Below, piece after piece: positions 23,824 to 32,079 of a stretch of DNA of 33,721 nt; the stretch's first letter is position 1, and every line of letters starts with the position of its first letter. Source of the stretch: Myxococcales bacterium (lineage in GTDB: Bacteria > Myxococcota > Polyangia > Fen-1088). The stretch is taken from assembly GCA_003153875.1 (NCBI GenBank), contig PMBY01000463.1, forward strand, positions 1 through 33,721, written 5' to 3'. The notes under the pieces are model-generated. The model searched no databases, had not been told where the DNA came from, and saw only the letters and a program-made list of their open reading frames with translations. The position numbers were made by a program, and so were the translations under genes.

Positions 23824-25104
23824 ATGCAATCGCATCAGCTCGCTCCGTTTTCCTTTGCGCGACGGGCGTGGGTCGGATGTGCTGCCTTGCTGGCGTTTGC
23901 TGCTCTTGGGTGTCAGGCCGACTCGAGCGGGATGCCTGGCGCAGTCGTCGACGCCGGCAAAGATGGTCCCCGCGCAGCGACCGATGGCCCGAGCACTGTG
24001 CTTGGCGGAAACACGGGCACGACCGGTGGAGCCACCTCTGCGACCGGCGGAACCACCGCCGCACTAGGTGGGACGATCACCGAGACCGGTGGGACCACGA
24101 CCGTACTAGGTGGCTCGAAAGCCGCATCCGCTGGGACCACGACCGTATTCGGTGGAACAACAGCTATCACCGGTGGGACCACGACCGTACTAGGTGGCTC
24201 GAAAACCGCATCCGGCGGAACCACTGTCGCGTCCGGCGGAATCACAGTCGCCACCGGCGGAACCACTGTCGCATCCGGCGGAACCACTGTCGCCAGCGGT
24301 GGAACCACAGTAGCGTCCGGGGGAGCCACCGCCGCATCCGGCGGAATCACAGTCGCCACTGGCGGAACCACAGTCGCATCCGGCGGAACCACTGTCGCAA
24401 GCGGCGGAACCACCGCCGCGTCCGGCGGAACCAAAGCCGCCACCGGCGGAACCACCGCCGCGTCCGGCGGAACCAAAGCCGCCACCGGCGGAACCACCGC
24501 CGCATCCGGCGGAACCACCGCAGCCACCTGTGGGCGACTCGGCCTGAACTGTTGCCCGGGGAATGTGTGCAACGAGGCTCTCACCGCCTGCACGCAGCCT
24601 GCTGGCCCGGGACCAATGAAGTGTACGAGTTGCGGCAGCACCACCTGCTGTCCGGACAACTCCTGCTCCGGCGGTGGCTGCTGCGACCGGGGATCCTGCA
24701 TCGCCCAAGACGACACATGTCTAGACAACGTTGGCGGCGGCATCTGCTCCAACAACGCTTGCGGAGCCTGCGGCGCGCTCGGCGATCCCTGTTGTGTCAA
24801 CGCCCAAGGCAACAACCCGATTTGTACGGCAGGTGGCCTCGCATGCGGGCCCAGCGCCAACGGCAACACCTGCCAGCCCTGCGGTGTTGAGAATGGACCT
24901 TGTTGCAGCACCTCAGGACCAGCCGTAACCAACCGCACCTGTTCCGCCACAAATCTGGTCTGTCAGGCCAATGGAGGCGGCCCCGGTACGACCTACACAT
25001 GCCGGGCCTGCGGCGCCATCAGGGGCCAGCCCTGCTGTGCGGCTCAGACTTGTACTCCCCCTCTCAACTGCAACGGTTACGGCGCGGGAGCGACCTGCCA
25101 GTAG
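23824..25104 (+). CDS. Surface lipoprotein with Gly/Thr heptad repeats and Cys-rich C-terminus
   Basis: A 426-residue lipoprotein: signal peptide ending LLAFAALGC (lipidated Cys30). Residues 61-235 are about 25 heptads of the form GGTTVAS/GGTTAAT, a low-complexity stalk. The rest (236-426) holds 34 Cys in repeated modules with CGALGDPCC, CGVENGPCC and CGAIRGQPCC, spaced about 45 residues apart, and other CC pairs, probably disulfide- or metal-knotted. Similar 'stalk plus Cys-rich' lipoproteins are common in Myxococcota (from memory). Strong ribosome site. It converges on a lipoprotein gene of the same architecture 90 bp away. Function unknown; adhesion or metal binding are guesses. Confidence 0.82.
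   Translation: MQSHQLAPFSFARRAWVGCAALLAFAALGCQADSSGMPGAVVDAGKDGPRAATDGPSTVLGGNTGTTGGATSATGGTTAALGGTITETGGTTTVLGGSKAASAGTTTVFGGTTAITGGTTTVLGGSKTASGGTTVASGGITVATGGTTVASGGTTVASGGTTVASGGATAASGGITVATGGTTVASGGTTVASGGTTAASGGTKAATGGTTAASGGTKAATGGTTAASGGTTAATCGRLGLNCCPGNVCNEALTACTQPAGPGPMKCTSCGSTTCCPDNSCSGGGCCDRGSCIAQDDTCLDNVGGGICSNNACGACGALGDPCCVNAQGNNPICTAGGLACGPSANGNTCQPCGVENGPCCSTSGPAVTNRTCSATNLVCQANGGGPGTTYTCRACGAIRGQPCCAAQTCTPPLNCNGYGAGATCQ
24004..24528 (+). repeat. 21-bp tandem repeat array inside the lipoprotein gene
   Basis: About 25 imperfect copies of a 21-bp unit (GGCGGAACCACYGTCGCRTC type), coding the heptads. A 42-bp double unit is perfectly duplicated at 24403-24444 and 24445-24486. 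Because the period is a multiple of three, copy changes keep the frame. All six frames lack stops here, which makes false long reading frames on both strands. Confidence 0.95.
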
Positions 25105-25124
25105 GGGCGACCTGCTGTCGTCCC
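25104..25124 (+). terminator. Weak hairpin after the Cys-rich lipoprotein
   Basis: GGGGCGAC and GTCGTCCC (one G-T pair) close a five-base loop directly after the stop codon. No proper T run follows, so termination here is doubtful. The remaining bases up to 25194 hold nothing recognised. Confidence 0.3.
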
Positions 25125-25194
25125 TTCCATAAAAGGCTGTCCGTCGAGCAACGCCCGCGCCGAGATGATCAACCTGGGCGCTATCGGGCGATGG

Positions 25195-26979
25195 TCAGTG
25201 ACAGGTCTGCGTGTAGTTGGTGAACGAGGTGCCACCAGATGGGGAGCACAAGCCATTCGCTATGTTGATGGCACAGACCCCAGAAGTCCCGCTGAACGTC
25301 TGGCCGCATGTTGGGGTGGGGTTCTTTGGCAAGCTGGGTACAACAGCCAAATACTTGCCGCTGCATAACGTTCGGCTCCCACATAGAGCGAATTGATTGT
25401 CCGGAAAGCTCAGGGTAGTCGAACCATCACAGTCCCAGTCCCCGCTCCCATTGGGAGCGTTGCCGCTATGCCAAATAATTGGAGTGATTTGCCCCACACC
25501 TGCAGGTGTGGCGGGAGCGGTGCAAGGCGGTGTGGTTCCGTTGCAACCTGTAATAGTTCCACCATTCAAACACGCGCCAGTCGCCAGTCCGTTGACGTTG
25601 CAACTGATAGCGGGAATGTTGTCGACAATGCCATCGCAATCGTCGTCGGTGCCCATATTGGCGCAGGTCTCGGTGCCCGGGAAGACTGTCTGGGCGCAGA
25701 CGGCGGGTGCCCACGCGGTGGATGAGTTGTCCGCGGAGAGAACGCATTTCTGCGTGCTGACAGCGCAGATGCCCTTCAGACCAGCCACCGTGCAGGCCTG
25801 CGTCTTTCCCACCTGGCACAGGCACGTGCTGGAAGCATTGTCGGGCGTACCGTCGCAGTCGTTGTCCAAACTCGAGGAGCAATCGCGCGTGCCTTTGGGC
25901 ACGTCCTGCACGCAGGGGCCCCACGTGCCCTGGGCGGTGCACTTCTGCGTGCCGGGGGCGCAAATTCCGTACAAACCCGTTGAACACCCCTTCGCAGCTG
26001 TACTCGCTGGATCGCACGTAGCGCAGGAACCGTTGTTGCAGGTGCCACCGGTCGAACATGCCTGGCCGATGGCCACGCACGTGCCGGTCACGCAACATCC
26101 GCCACCCCTGCAAGCGTTTCCCGCACAGCAAATCTGATTGGCACCCCCACAGGACACGATTGCTACGTCTGGAGCAGCGTCGCCTGGAGTGATCACCACC
26201 GTGTCCACAGCAGCGTCAGCAACCGTGGAACCGCCGGTTCCACCCGTAACGATGCCTCCAGAGCCGCCCACCCCGCCGCCCCCGGCTCCGCCAGTCGCAA
26301 CCGTAGTCCCGCCGACCCCTCCGCTGCCGCCAGTTCCACCTGTGCCAATGACTCCTCCGGCGTCGCCCACGCCGGTGTCAGGCGGGGAAACAGGGACATC
26401 CGCAGGCTTGTCAGCAGCGCCGTCGCCTTTGGGTCCCCCATCCTCCACGCCATTGGTCTCTGCCCCACCGACATCTGCTGAGCCGACATCCGCGCCGCCG
26501 TCGAACCTCGCGCCCGCACCGGCGTCAGGAGGCCAAAGCGTGGCTTTCGGGTCGTAGACCGGAAGGCTTCGCGGATCCACCACTTCTATCTGACCGCAGA
26601 GTCCCTGCGGACAGCTGCGACCGAGGAACAGCGTCAGCCGTCGGCTTTCGCCAGGAAGGAAGGACACGGTCGCCATCTGCGAGACAACGGGGATGGTGCT
26701 GCCTCCCAGGAACCCTTTCGCCGTGACAGCAAACGGCCAGCCCTGATTGTTGGGCGGCACCAGCGCCAGCACGACCGGCAAGTCATTGCCGGTCGCGAGT
26801 GGAAAAGTCTTGGCAGGCGACGCCGCGGTCGGCCCCTGCGCATCGATCTCGATGCTGTCCATTTCAGTCGGAACCGCCAGATCGCTCCACACCACAACCA
26901 CGATCTTCGTGTTCTTGTCTTGGCTCGAACAGGCGGCCAGGCCAGCCAGCACGCTCAACATCAAAGAAATGCGCCGCAT
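25195..26979 (-). CDS. Lipoprotein with Gly-rich linker, Cys-rich module and MopE-type motifs
   Basis: A 594-residue lipoprotein: signal LMLSVLAGLAAC (lipidated Cys17). Residues about 20-150 form a beta-rich domain (IVVVVWSDLAVPTEMDSIEI, VSFLPGESRRLTLFLG). A Gly/Asp/Thr-rich linker of about 140 residues with GTGGTGGSGGVGG-type repeats follows. Then comes a Cys-rich module (QICCAGNACRGGGCC) and two MopE-type metal-binding motifs, SLDNDCDGTPDN and GTDDDCDGIVDN, each in a Cys frame. The last 130 residues are a Cys-bearing domain of unknown family. It is 2 bp downstream of the TPR gene and likely co-transcribed. Function unknown; metal binding is inferred from the motifs. Confidence 0.82.
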   Translation of the reverse strand: MRRISLMLSVLAGLAACSSQDKNTKIVVVVWSDLAVPTEMDSIEIDAQGPTAASPAKTFPLATGNDLPVVLALVPPNNQGWPFAVTAKGFLGGSTIPVVSQMATVSFLPGESRRLTLFLGRSCPQGLCGQIEVVDPRSLPVYDPKATLWPPDAGAGARFDGGADVGSADVGGAETNGVEDGGPKGDGAADKPADVPVSPPDTGVGDAGGVIGTGGTGGSGGVGGTTVATGGAGGGGVGGSGGIVTGGTGGSTVADAAVDTVVITPGDAAPDVAIVSCGGANQICCAGNACRGGGCCVTGTCVAIGQACSTGGTCNNGSCATCDPASTAAKGCSTGLYGICAPGTQKCTAQGTWGPCVQDVPKGTRDCSSSLDNDCDGTPDNASSTCLCQVGKTQACTVAGLKGICAVSTQKCVLSADNSSTAWAPAVCAQTVFPGTETCANMGTDDDCDGIVDNIPAISCNVNGLATGACLNGGTITGCNGTTPPCTAPATPAGVGQITPIIWHSGNAPNGSGDWDCDGSTTLSFPDNQFALCGSRTLCSGKYLAVVPSLPKNPTPTCGQTFSGTSGVCAINIANGLCSPSGGTSFTNYTQTCH

Positions 26980-26981
26980 GG

Positions 26982-27743
26982 CTATTTGACCTCCACGCAG
27001 CTAGGAAGGCCAGCCCGGCTGCACGCAGTGTTGCTCGGATGGTAGGCGAACAAGATCGCCATCACAGTCCCCGCCACCACCACAGCGCCCACGCCGGTCC
27101 AGAACCACCACGTCTTGTAGATTGGCTGCCCCGCGTTGGCCGGCTCGGGCGTCGCAGGAGAAGAGACCAGTGTCGTCGTGCTCTCAACCGGAGGCGGAAC
27201 CGGAAGGGCGATAGGCGTGGCCGGCGGGGGCGTGGCGGGCACGGGTGCAGGCGCGGCGCTGCTGGGGCCGGCTGCCGCTGTTGCCGCTGGCACGGGAGGG
27301 GGCGCCAGTACCGGCACAGCCGGCGCGGCTTCCTTGACTGGCGCAGCCTCGGGTGGCGCGATGGGCGCGGATTTCTTCTCCTCATCGAGTTTGCGCTTGA
27401 TCTCCGCCACGAGTTTCTCGGCCATGTCGCGATTCGGGGCATCCGCGCTGCTGGTCCGCAGGAAGGCCCGGTACCTGTCCAGCGCCTGGTCCAGCTTGCC
27501 GCCCATCCGGTAGCTCTGCGCGATGTTGAAGAGAAAGGCCGAGTCCTGGACCAGCGTGTAGGCGGCTTCGAAGTGCTTGGCCGCCTCATCGTAGTGCCCG
27601 AGGTTGTAGGCGACGTTGGCCTGACGCCATTCCGCTCGCGCCGCAACCTTGTTCCCCTCGGCGCTGTCCCCGCTTCCGGCTGCCTGCGCGACAGAAACCG
27701 TGCCCATTACTTGAACCAAAGCCATCACAACGACAAACCGCAT
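26982..27743 (-). CDS. Exported TPR protein with Pro/Ala-rich linker and C-terminal membrane helix
   Basis: A 253-residue protein. Signal peptide MRFVVVMALVQVMGTVSVAQA, then two to three tetratricopeptide repeats (QANVAYNLGHYDEAAKHFEA, SAFLFNIAQSYRMGGKLDQA, LDRYRAFLRT), a Lys/Glu-rich helix (about 110-125), a Pro/Ala linker of about 70 residues, and a membrane helix near the C-terminus (TWWFWTGVGAVVVAGTVMAI). This arrangement is frequent in Myxococcota proteins of unknown role. The frame is open to 27854; I start at the ATG 27741-27743 because the signal peptide begins there. No ribosome site: TATAAT sits 9 bp before the ATG, so the mRNA may be leaderless. Followed after 2 bp by the MopE-motif lipoprotein. 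Confidence 0.78.
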   Translation of the reverse strand: MRFVVVMALVQVMGTVSVAQAAGSGDSAEGNKVAARAEWRQANVAYNLGHYDEAAKHFEAAYTLVQDSAFLFNIAQSYRMGGKLDQALDRYRAFLRTSSADAPNRDMAEKLVAEIKRKLDEEKKSAPIAPPEAAPVKEAAPAVPVLAPPPVPAATAAAGPSSAAPAPVPATPPPATPIALPVPPPVESTTTLVSSPATPEPANAGQPIYKTWWFWTGVGAVVVAGTVMAILFAYHPSNTACSRAGLPSCVEVK

Positions 27744-27752
27744 GACGCGCAG

Positions 27753-27758
27753 ATTATA
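27753..27758 (-). promoter_or_regulatory. Consensus -10 box for the TPR-lipoprotein operon
   Basis: A perfect TATAAT on the minus strand, 9 bp before the ATG. No -35 resembling TTGACA is seen 16-18 bp further upstream. A transcript starting here would have a leader of zero to three bases. Confidence 0.5.
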
Positions 27759-27959
27759 TTGGAAGGATGGATCGCGGGGTGTCTTTTCTTGCCGCCGCCA
27801 CGACACAGTACGCCCAAGCTTGTCATCTAATGTCTGAACGCAGCAGTCGCGCACATACGCTATCTCTATCGATTTAGTTGGATTCGCTGTTCGGGAATGC
27901 TACTCATTTAGAAAGTCGTGCGCAGCCCTGGCAGTCGTTCCTCTGGAGGTCACAGGCCA

Positions 27960-30434
27960 ATGACAGAAAATCGTGGTTCTCGACTGGCGATCTTTGTGTT
28001 TCTTGGCGCGAGCTTGGCAGCGTGTACTGGTCCCCGAGGCCCGGCTGGGCCTGCTGGCGACGCTGGCCCTCCCGGACCCCCAGGGCCTCCAGGCGACGTT
28101 GGGCCTCCAGGATCTCCAGCTCCCGGCCCAGATGCATCAGCCACTGCCGATGTGCCGATCGGAAAGCCGCCGACAGTGACGATTGCTGGCAGCACGCAGA
28201 CGGCAGGCTTCGGCGCGCCCGTCACCCTGATCGGCACCGCAGCCGACCCTGACTCGGACATCACCAAACTCACATACAAGTGGGTCCAAACCGCTGGTCC
28301 CACGGGGCCTCTCGTCGGCGCCGCCACGCCGACGTTGACCTTCACCACGCAAACCCTGACCGATGCCAAGGCGACCGTAATGGCCCTGCTTCACTTCGGT
28401 GTGCTTCCCATCAGCCCGGATGAAGCCGGCAACTACTCCTTCGAATTGGATGTGACCGATCCAGAAGGCAACGTGGGCAAGGCCACGGCTACCGTCCGCG
28501 CGAACCCTCCCACCACGGGACTGCAGAACGTTCCCGTCGGCATCCGCCAATTCCTGATGGGCGACGGGGGAGCCCAGACGACTTGGAACTGGAGTCTGGA
28601 CGCGACCGGGGCGAAGGGCTCGGCTGCCATCCTGACCGGCGGCACCACGCGGTTCCCCAGTTTCGTCCCCGACGTCGTCGGCAGCTACAATTTGACGGAA
28701 GCGGTTTCCACCAAGACGCTGACCATTGTTGCGGGTAATTGGCGCGGCATGATGACCGACTACCAGGGCTCCTGCCAGACCTGTCACAGCGACAGCACCA
28801 AGCTGGCGCCTGACGTGTTCACACCTTGGTCCAAGACGGCTCACGGCATTGCTGTGCAGGCCAAGCTGAACGGCACCTACTCCGATGGAGTCACGCCGCT
28901 GACGTACTTCCCGCGTTCCTGCATGGAGTGCCACACCGTGGGCGACTCGCCGGCAGCAGTCAACAACGGCTTTGATGACGTCGAGAAGACCAGCGGCTGG
29001 ACCATGCCTACCAAGTTGCAACCAGGCAACTGGGAGAATCTGCTGAAAAACTACACCCCCCTGGCCAAGCTGGCTGGCATCCAGTGCGAGAACTGTCACG
29101 GCCCACAAGACGGCCAGGTTGGGCAGCTCTCAAGCCTTGCACACACCACTTCGGGGCACACCACCCCCGACAAGTGGACGCGCGTGTCGTTCTCCGAGGG
29201 AGTTTGCGCCTCCTGCCACCAGGACGCGAGCCACCACTACAAGCCGAGCCAGTGGGCCACCTCTGCGCACGCCCAGCGCGATCTAGTGAGCAACGCCACC
29301 TTCGAAGCACGCGGGGCCACGGCCGCTCACTGCGGCCGGTGCCATTCGGCCCAGGGCTTTGCCGCGTATTCAGCTCAGTTGGCCAAGGGAGACGCCACCC
29401 TGCTGCACAAGCCAGACGGCACCGCGGCCGACGAGGCCTACCTGCGCGGCCTGGGTCTGCAGGCATCGACGGTGGAGGCGATCACCTGCGCGGCTTGCCA
29501 CGATCCTCACGACGCCAGCAACCCCAGCCAGCTTCGTCTGGGTGGCGGCCTCAAGGCGTTGCCCAACGGCCTGACCGACATCGTCGGCGCCGGCAAGGGT
29601 GTGCTCTGCATGGCCTGCCACAACACCCGCAACGCGGAACACGACGACTTCGTTGCCGCGGCCAAGGACTTCTCCGGCCCGCATACGCCTTCGCAGACCG
29701 ACATGCTCTACGGGTTCAACGCGTACTTCATGCCGCGTCTCAATCCGTCCAAGCACTTGTCGGTGACCGACACCTGCGCCGGTTGCCACGTCGCCATACC
29801 CACGGCCAGCGAGAAGGCAGCGGGACGAAGCGACAACCACAACTTCGCGACCGACAACTCCATCTGCGCCTCCTGCCACTCGGCCTCGACCGACGGCGAG
29901 GCATTCCTGGCCGCGATGAGTTCGCAGCTTGACCAACTGGGGACGGCAATCGGAACCAAGGCCCAGTCCATCATCAATGCCCTGTACACCGCGGGAAACA
30001 CCCTCTCGGTGCGAGCGTACCGACAGGCGACCGACCAGTACAGTTCCGCGGCCACCACCACAGCCGACATTGTGCTGGCCAGCGCCCCGACGGCAGTGAT
30101 GCTCCGTACCGCCATCCACGGGACGACTTCATTCACCCTGACCCTGGCCGCGCCGGTCGACGTGACTTGGACAGCAACGGCGTCAGCCCCAGCCAGCACC
30201 GAGACCCTGTCGCAGCTTGACTGCCAGATCAGCAGCATCACCGTCACAGGGCAGACTGTGCCGCCGGTTCCGCCCGCCACGACCGGCGCGCCCGTGGCGG
30301 CCATCGCCACCGATTCGGTGGTGGCCAAGGCGAGCTGGAACCTGCAACTGCTCAGCAACGACGGATCCAGGGGTTTGCACAACCCGTCCTTCTTCCAAAA
30401 CGTCGTGGTCAAGACTCTGGAGGCCTTGCAGTAG
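27960..30434 (+). CDS. Nine-heme lipoprotein cytochrome c with collagen-like stalk
   Basis: An 824-residue lipoprotein. The signal IFVFLGASLAAC gives lipidated Cys22. Immediately after come ten uninterrupted Gly-X-Y triplets (residues 24-53: GPR, GPA, GPA, GDA, GPP three times, GDV, GPP, GSP), a collagen-like stalk. Residues about 65-170 and 175-270 form Ig/PKD-like beta domains (VTLIGTAADPDSDITKLTYKW is PKD/REJ-like). Nine CXXCH motifs follow (CQTCH, CMECH, CENCH, CASCH, CGRCH, CAACH, CMACH, CAGCH, CASCH), with the CGRCHSAQGF and CMACHNTRNAEHDDF signatures of extracellular multiheme cytochromes. The last 180 residues are beta-rich and heme-free. GGAGGT lies 9 bp before the ATG at 27960. Probably exposed on the cell surface (inference). 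Confidence 0.92.
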   Translation: MTENRGSRLAIFVFLGASLAACTGPRGPAGPAGDAGPPGPPGPPGDVGPPGSPAPGPDASATADVPIGKPPTVTIAGSTQTAGFGAPVTLIGTAADPDSDITKLTYKWVQTAGPTGPLVGAATPTLTFTTQTLTDAKATVMALLHFGVLPISPDEAGNYSFELDVTDPEGNVGKATATVRANPPTTGLQNVPVGIRQFLMGDGGAQTTWNWSLDATGAKGSAAILTGGTTRFPSFVPDVVGSYNLTEAVSTKTLTIVAGNWRGMMTDYQGSCQTCHSDSTKLAPDVFTPWSKTAHGIAVQAKLNGTYSDGVTPLTYFPRSCMECHTVGDSPAAVNNGFDDVEKTSGWTMPTKLQPGNWENLLKNYTPLAKLAGIQCENCHGPQDGQVGQLSSLAHTTSGHTTPDKWTRVSFSEGVCASCHQDASHHYKPSQWATSAHAQRDLVSNATFEARGATAAHCGRCHSAQGFAAYSAQLAKGDATLLHKPDGTAADEAYLRGLGLQASTVEAITCAACHDPHDASNPSQLRLGGGLKALPNGLTDIVGAGKGVLCMACHNTRNAEHDDFVAAAKDFSGPHTPSQTDMLYGFNAYFMPRLNPSKHLSVTDTCAGCHVAIPTASEKAAGRSDNHNFATDNSICASCHSASTDGEAFLAAMSSQLDQLGTAIGTKAQSIINALYTAGNTLSVRAYRQATDQYSSAATTTADIVLASAPTAVMLRTAIHGTTSFTLTLAAPVDVTWTATASAPASTETLSQLDCQISSITVTGQTVPPVPPATTGAPVAAIATDSVVAKASWNLQLLSNDGSRGLHNPSFFQNVVVKTLEALQ

Positions 30435-30573
30435 ACATCGCGGGCTCTATTCAAGAACATACGGCGACAAGTTCCTGCAGCCGCCGGGGCAGCGACAAGC
30501 TATCCTTTGGGTGACGGCAGCCGAGGCCGCCGAAATCGCGAGAAACAGTCAATCCGGGATCTTTGGAGACGCC

Positions 30574-32079
30574 ATGCCACTGCTACCCAAGTCGCCCTCT
30601 CCCAACATCGCCCGGCTCGCCAACTACGCGCGAAATCCTCTCACCGTCCTCGGCTTCGGGCTGACCACGCTGTCAGGGCTGACCCTGATCATCTTTCTCG
30701 CGCTCGAGATAGCGGGACAGGTCGACAACCCGTATACGGGGGTGTTCGGCTCGGCCTTTCTGCCCGCAGTATTCGCAGGAGGGCTGCTGCTCATGCCACT
30801 AGGAATCCTACGCCGACGGCGGGCGCTCATGCGCAGTGGTCAATCGGCCGAAGCCATCGCAACCTACCCGAACCTCGATTTCAACGATCGACACCTGCGC
30901 CGCGTGGTCCTGATCATCGCCGTGGTCACCGTGATCAATGTCGTGGTGCTGGCGACCAGCTCAGTGGTCGCGCTCAACTTCATGGACACACCGAAATTCT
31001 GCGGGGAAGTGTGCCACAAGGTCATGCGGCCGGAATACACGGCCTACCAGAACTCGCCCCACTCGAGGGTCAAGTGCGTTCAGTGTCACATCGGCCCGGG
31101 CGCCTCCTGGGCAGTCAAGTCCAAATTCGATGGCCTGCGCCAGGTGTGGAAAGTGATGACGGGAACCTATGCCCACCCGATTCCTTCGCCCGTGCACACG
31201 CTGCGGCCGGCGCGCGACACCTGTGAAAGCTGCCACTGGCCAGCCAAGCACTACGGCGACAAGCTGCGGGTCATCGGCCGTTTTGCCGAAGACGAAAAGA
31301 ACAGCGCGAGCTTCACCGCGCTCTTGCTCAGGACCGGCGGCGGTGCGGTTGGCGCTGGCCAGCCTCACGGCGGCATCCACTGGTGGCACATCTACGCCGA
31401 CAACCGCATTCGCTACTTGGCCACTGACCAGCGCCGACAAGAAATCGCCTGGGTCGAACTGACCACACCCGACGGAAAACGGACTGAGTTCACGCGCGAA
31501 GGCGCGAAACTTCCGGCCGTGGGCGACATCCAAAAAGCAGCTCGACTGATGGATTGTATCGACTGCCACAATCGGCCCACCCACCTGTTTGAGACCCCGG
31601 CCAAGGCGCTTGACAGCGTCCTGCAGCGGCAGGCCGATCTGCGCGATCTGCCGTTCTTCAAACGGGAGGCGGTCAAGGCGGTCTCGCTGGCCTATGCCAG
31701 CCACGATGAGGGCGTGGCTGGGGTCCGACTGAGCGTGGCGGATTTCTATCGCAAGACCTACCCGGATCTGGCGGCGCGCGACGGCAAGCTGATCGCGCGG
31801 GCGGCGGACGAGGCCGCTGGGGTGTACGATCGGACTGTGTTCTCGGAAATGAACACCAACTCCAAAACCCACCCCAACAACATCGGGCACGACGACTCGC
31901 CGGGCTGCTACCGCTGCCACGACGGCAGCATGAAGGCAACCAAGGGCGATCAAGTGATCCCCAATGACTGCGACACCTGCCATGCCATTCTGGTCGACGG
32001 CAGTCCCAAAGAACCCGACCTGGGCCAGCTTGTCATGGCGCCGCCCCCGGCTCCTGCCCCCTCGGAGGCCAAGCCGTGA
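30574..32079 (+). CDS. NapC/NirT-like membrane cytochrome c, six heme motifs
   Basis: A 501-residue inner-membrane cytochrome with three membrane helices (about 22-47, 60-80 and 110-134) and a periplasmic heme domain. Motifs: a CX3CH (CGEVCH, 143-148) and five CXXCH (CVQCH, CESCH, CIDCH, CYRCH, CDTCH). The stretch KVMRPEYTAYQNSPHSRVKC after the first motif is typical of NapC/NirT/NrfH proteins, which oxidise quinol and pass electrons to periplasmic partners. The extra helices and two additional C-terminal hemes set it apart from four-heme NapC. GGAG lies 5 bp before the ATG. It follows the nine-heme gene by 139 bp and overlaps hemA. Probable quinol entry point for the cytochrome set. Confidence 0.9.
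   Translation: MPLLPKSPSPNIARLANYARNPLTVLGFGLTTLSGLTLIIFLALEIAGQVDNPYTGVFGSAFLPAVFAGGLLLMPLGILRRRRALMRSGQSAEAIATYPNLDFNDRHLRRVVLIIAVVTVINVVVLATSSVVALNFMDTPKFCGEVCHKVMRPEYTAYQNSPHSRVKCVQCHIGPGASWAVKSKFDGLRQVWKVMTGTYAHPIPSPVHTLRPARDTCESCHWPAKHYGDKLRVIGRFAEDEKNSASFTALLLRTGGGAVGAGQPHGGIHWWHIYADNRIRYLATDQRRQEIAWVELTTPDGKRTEFTREGAKLPAVGDIQKAARLMDCIDCHNRPTHLFETPAKALDSVLQRQADLRDLPFFKREAVKAVSLAYASHDEGVAGVRLSVADFYRKTYPDLAARDGKLIARAADEAAGVYDRTVFSEMNTNSKTHPNNIGHDDSPGCYRCHDGSMKATKGDQVIPNDCDTCHAILVDGSPKEPDLGQLVMAPPPAPAPSEAKP

Noticed and set aside
24004..24528. Regular repeats that might suggest CRISPR
   Set aside because: Repeats are directly adjacent with no unique spacers and encode protein heptads; no cas genes nearby.
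23913..24950. Long minus-strand reading frame of Val/Pro repeats opposite the Gly/Thr lipoprotein
   Set aside because: It is the antisense shadow of the 21-bp repeat array, which has no stops in any frame. No signal peptide or ribosome site, and the plus-strand lipoprotein is clearly real.
30435..30573. Separate promoter between the nine-heme and NapC-like genes
   Set aside because: No convincing -35/-10 pair; the two genes may be co-transcribed.
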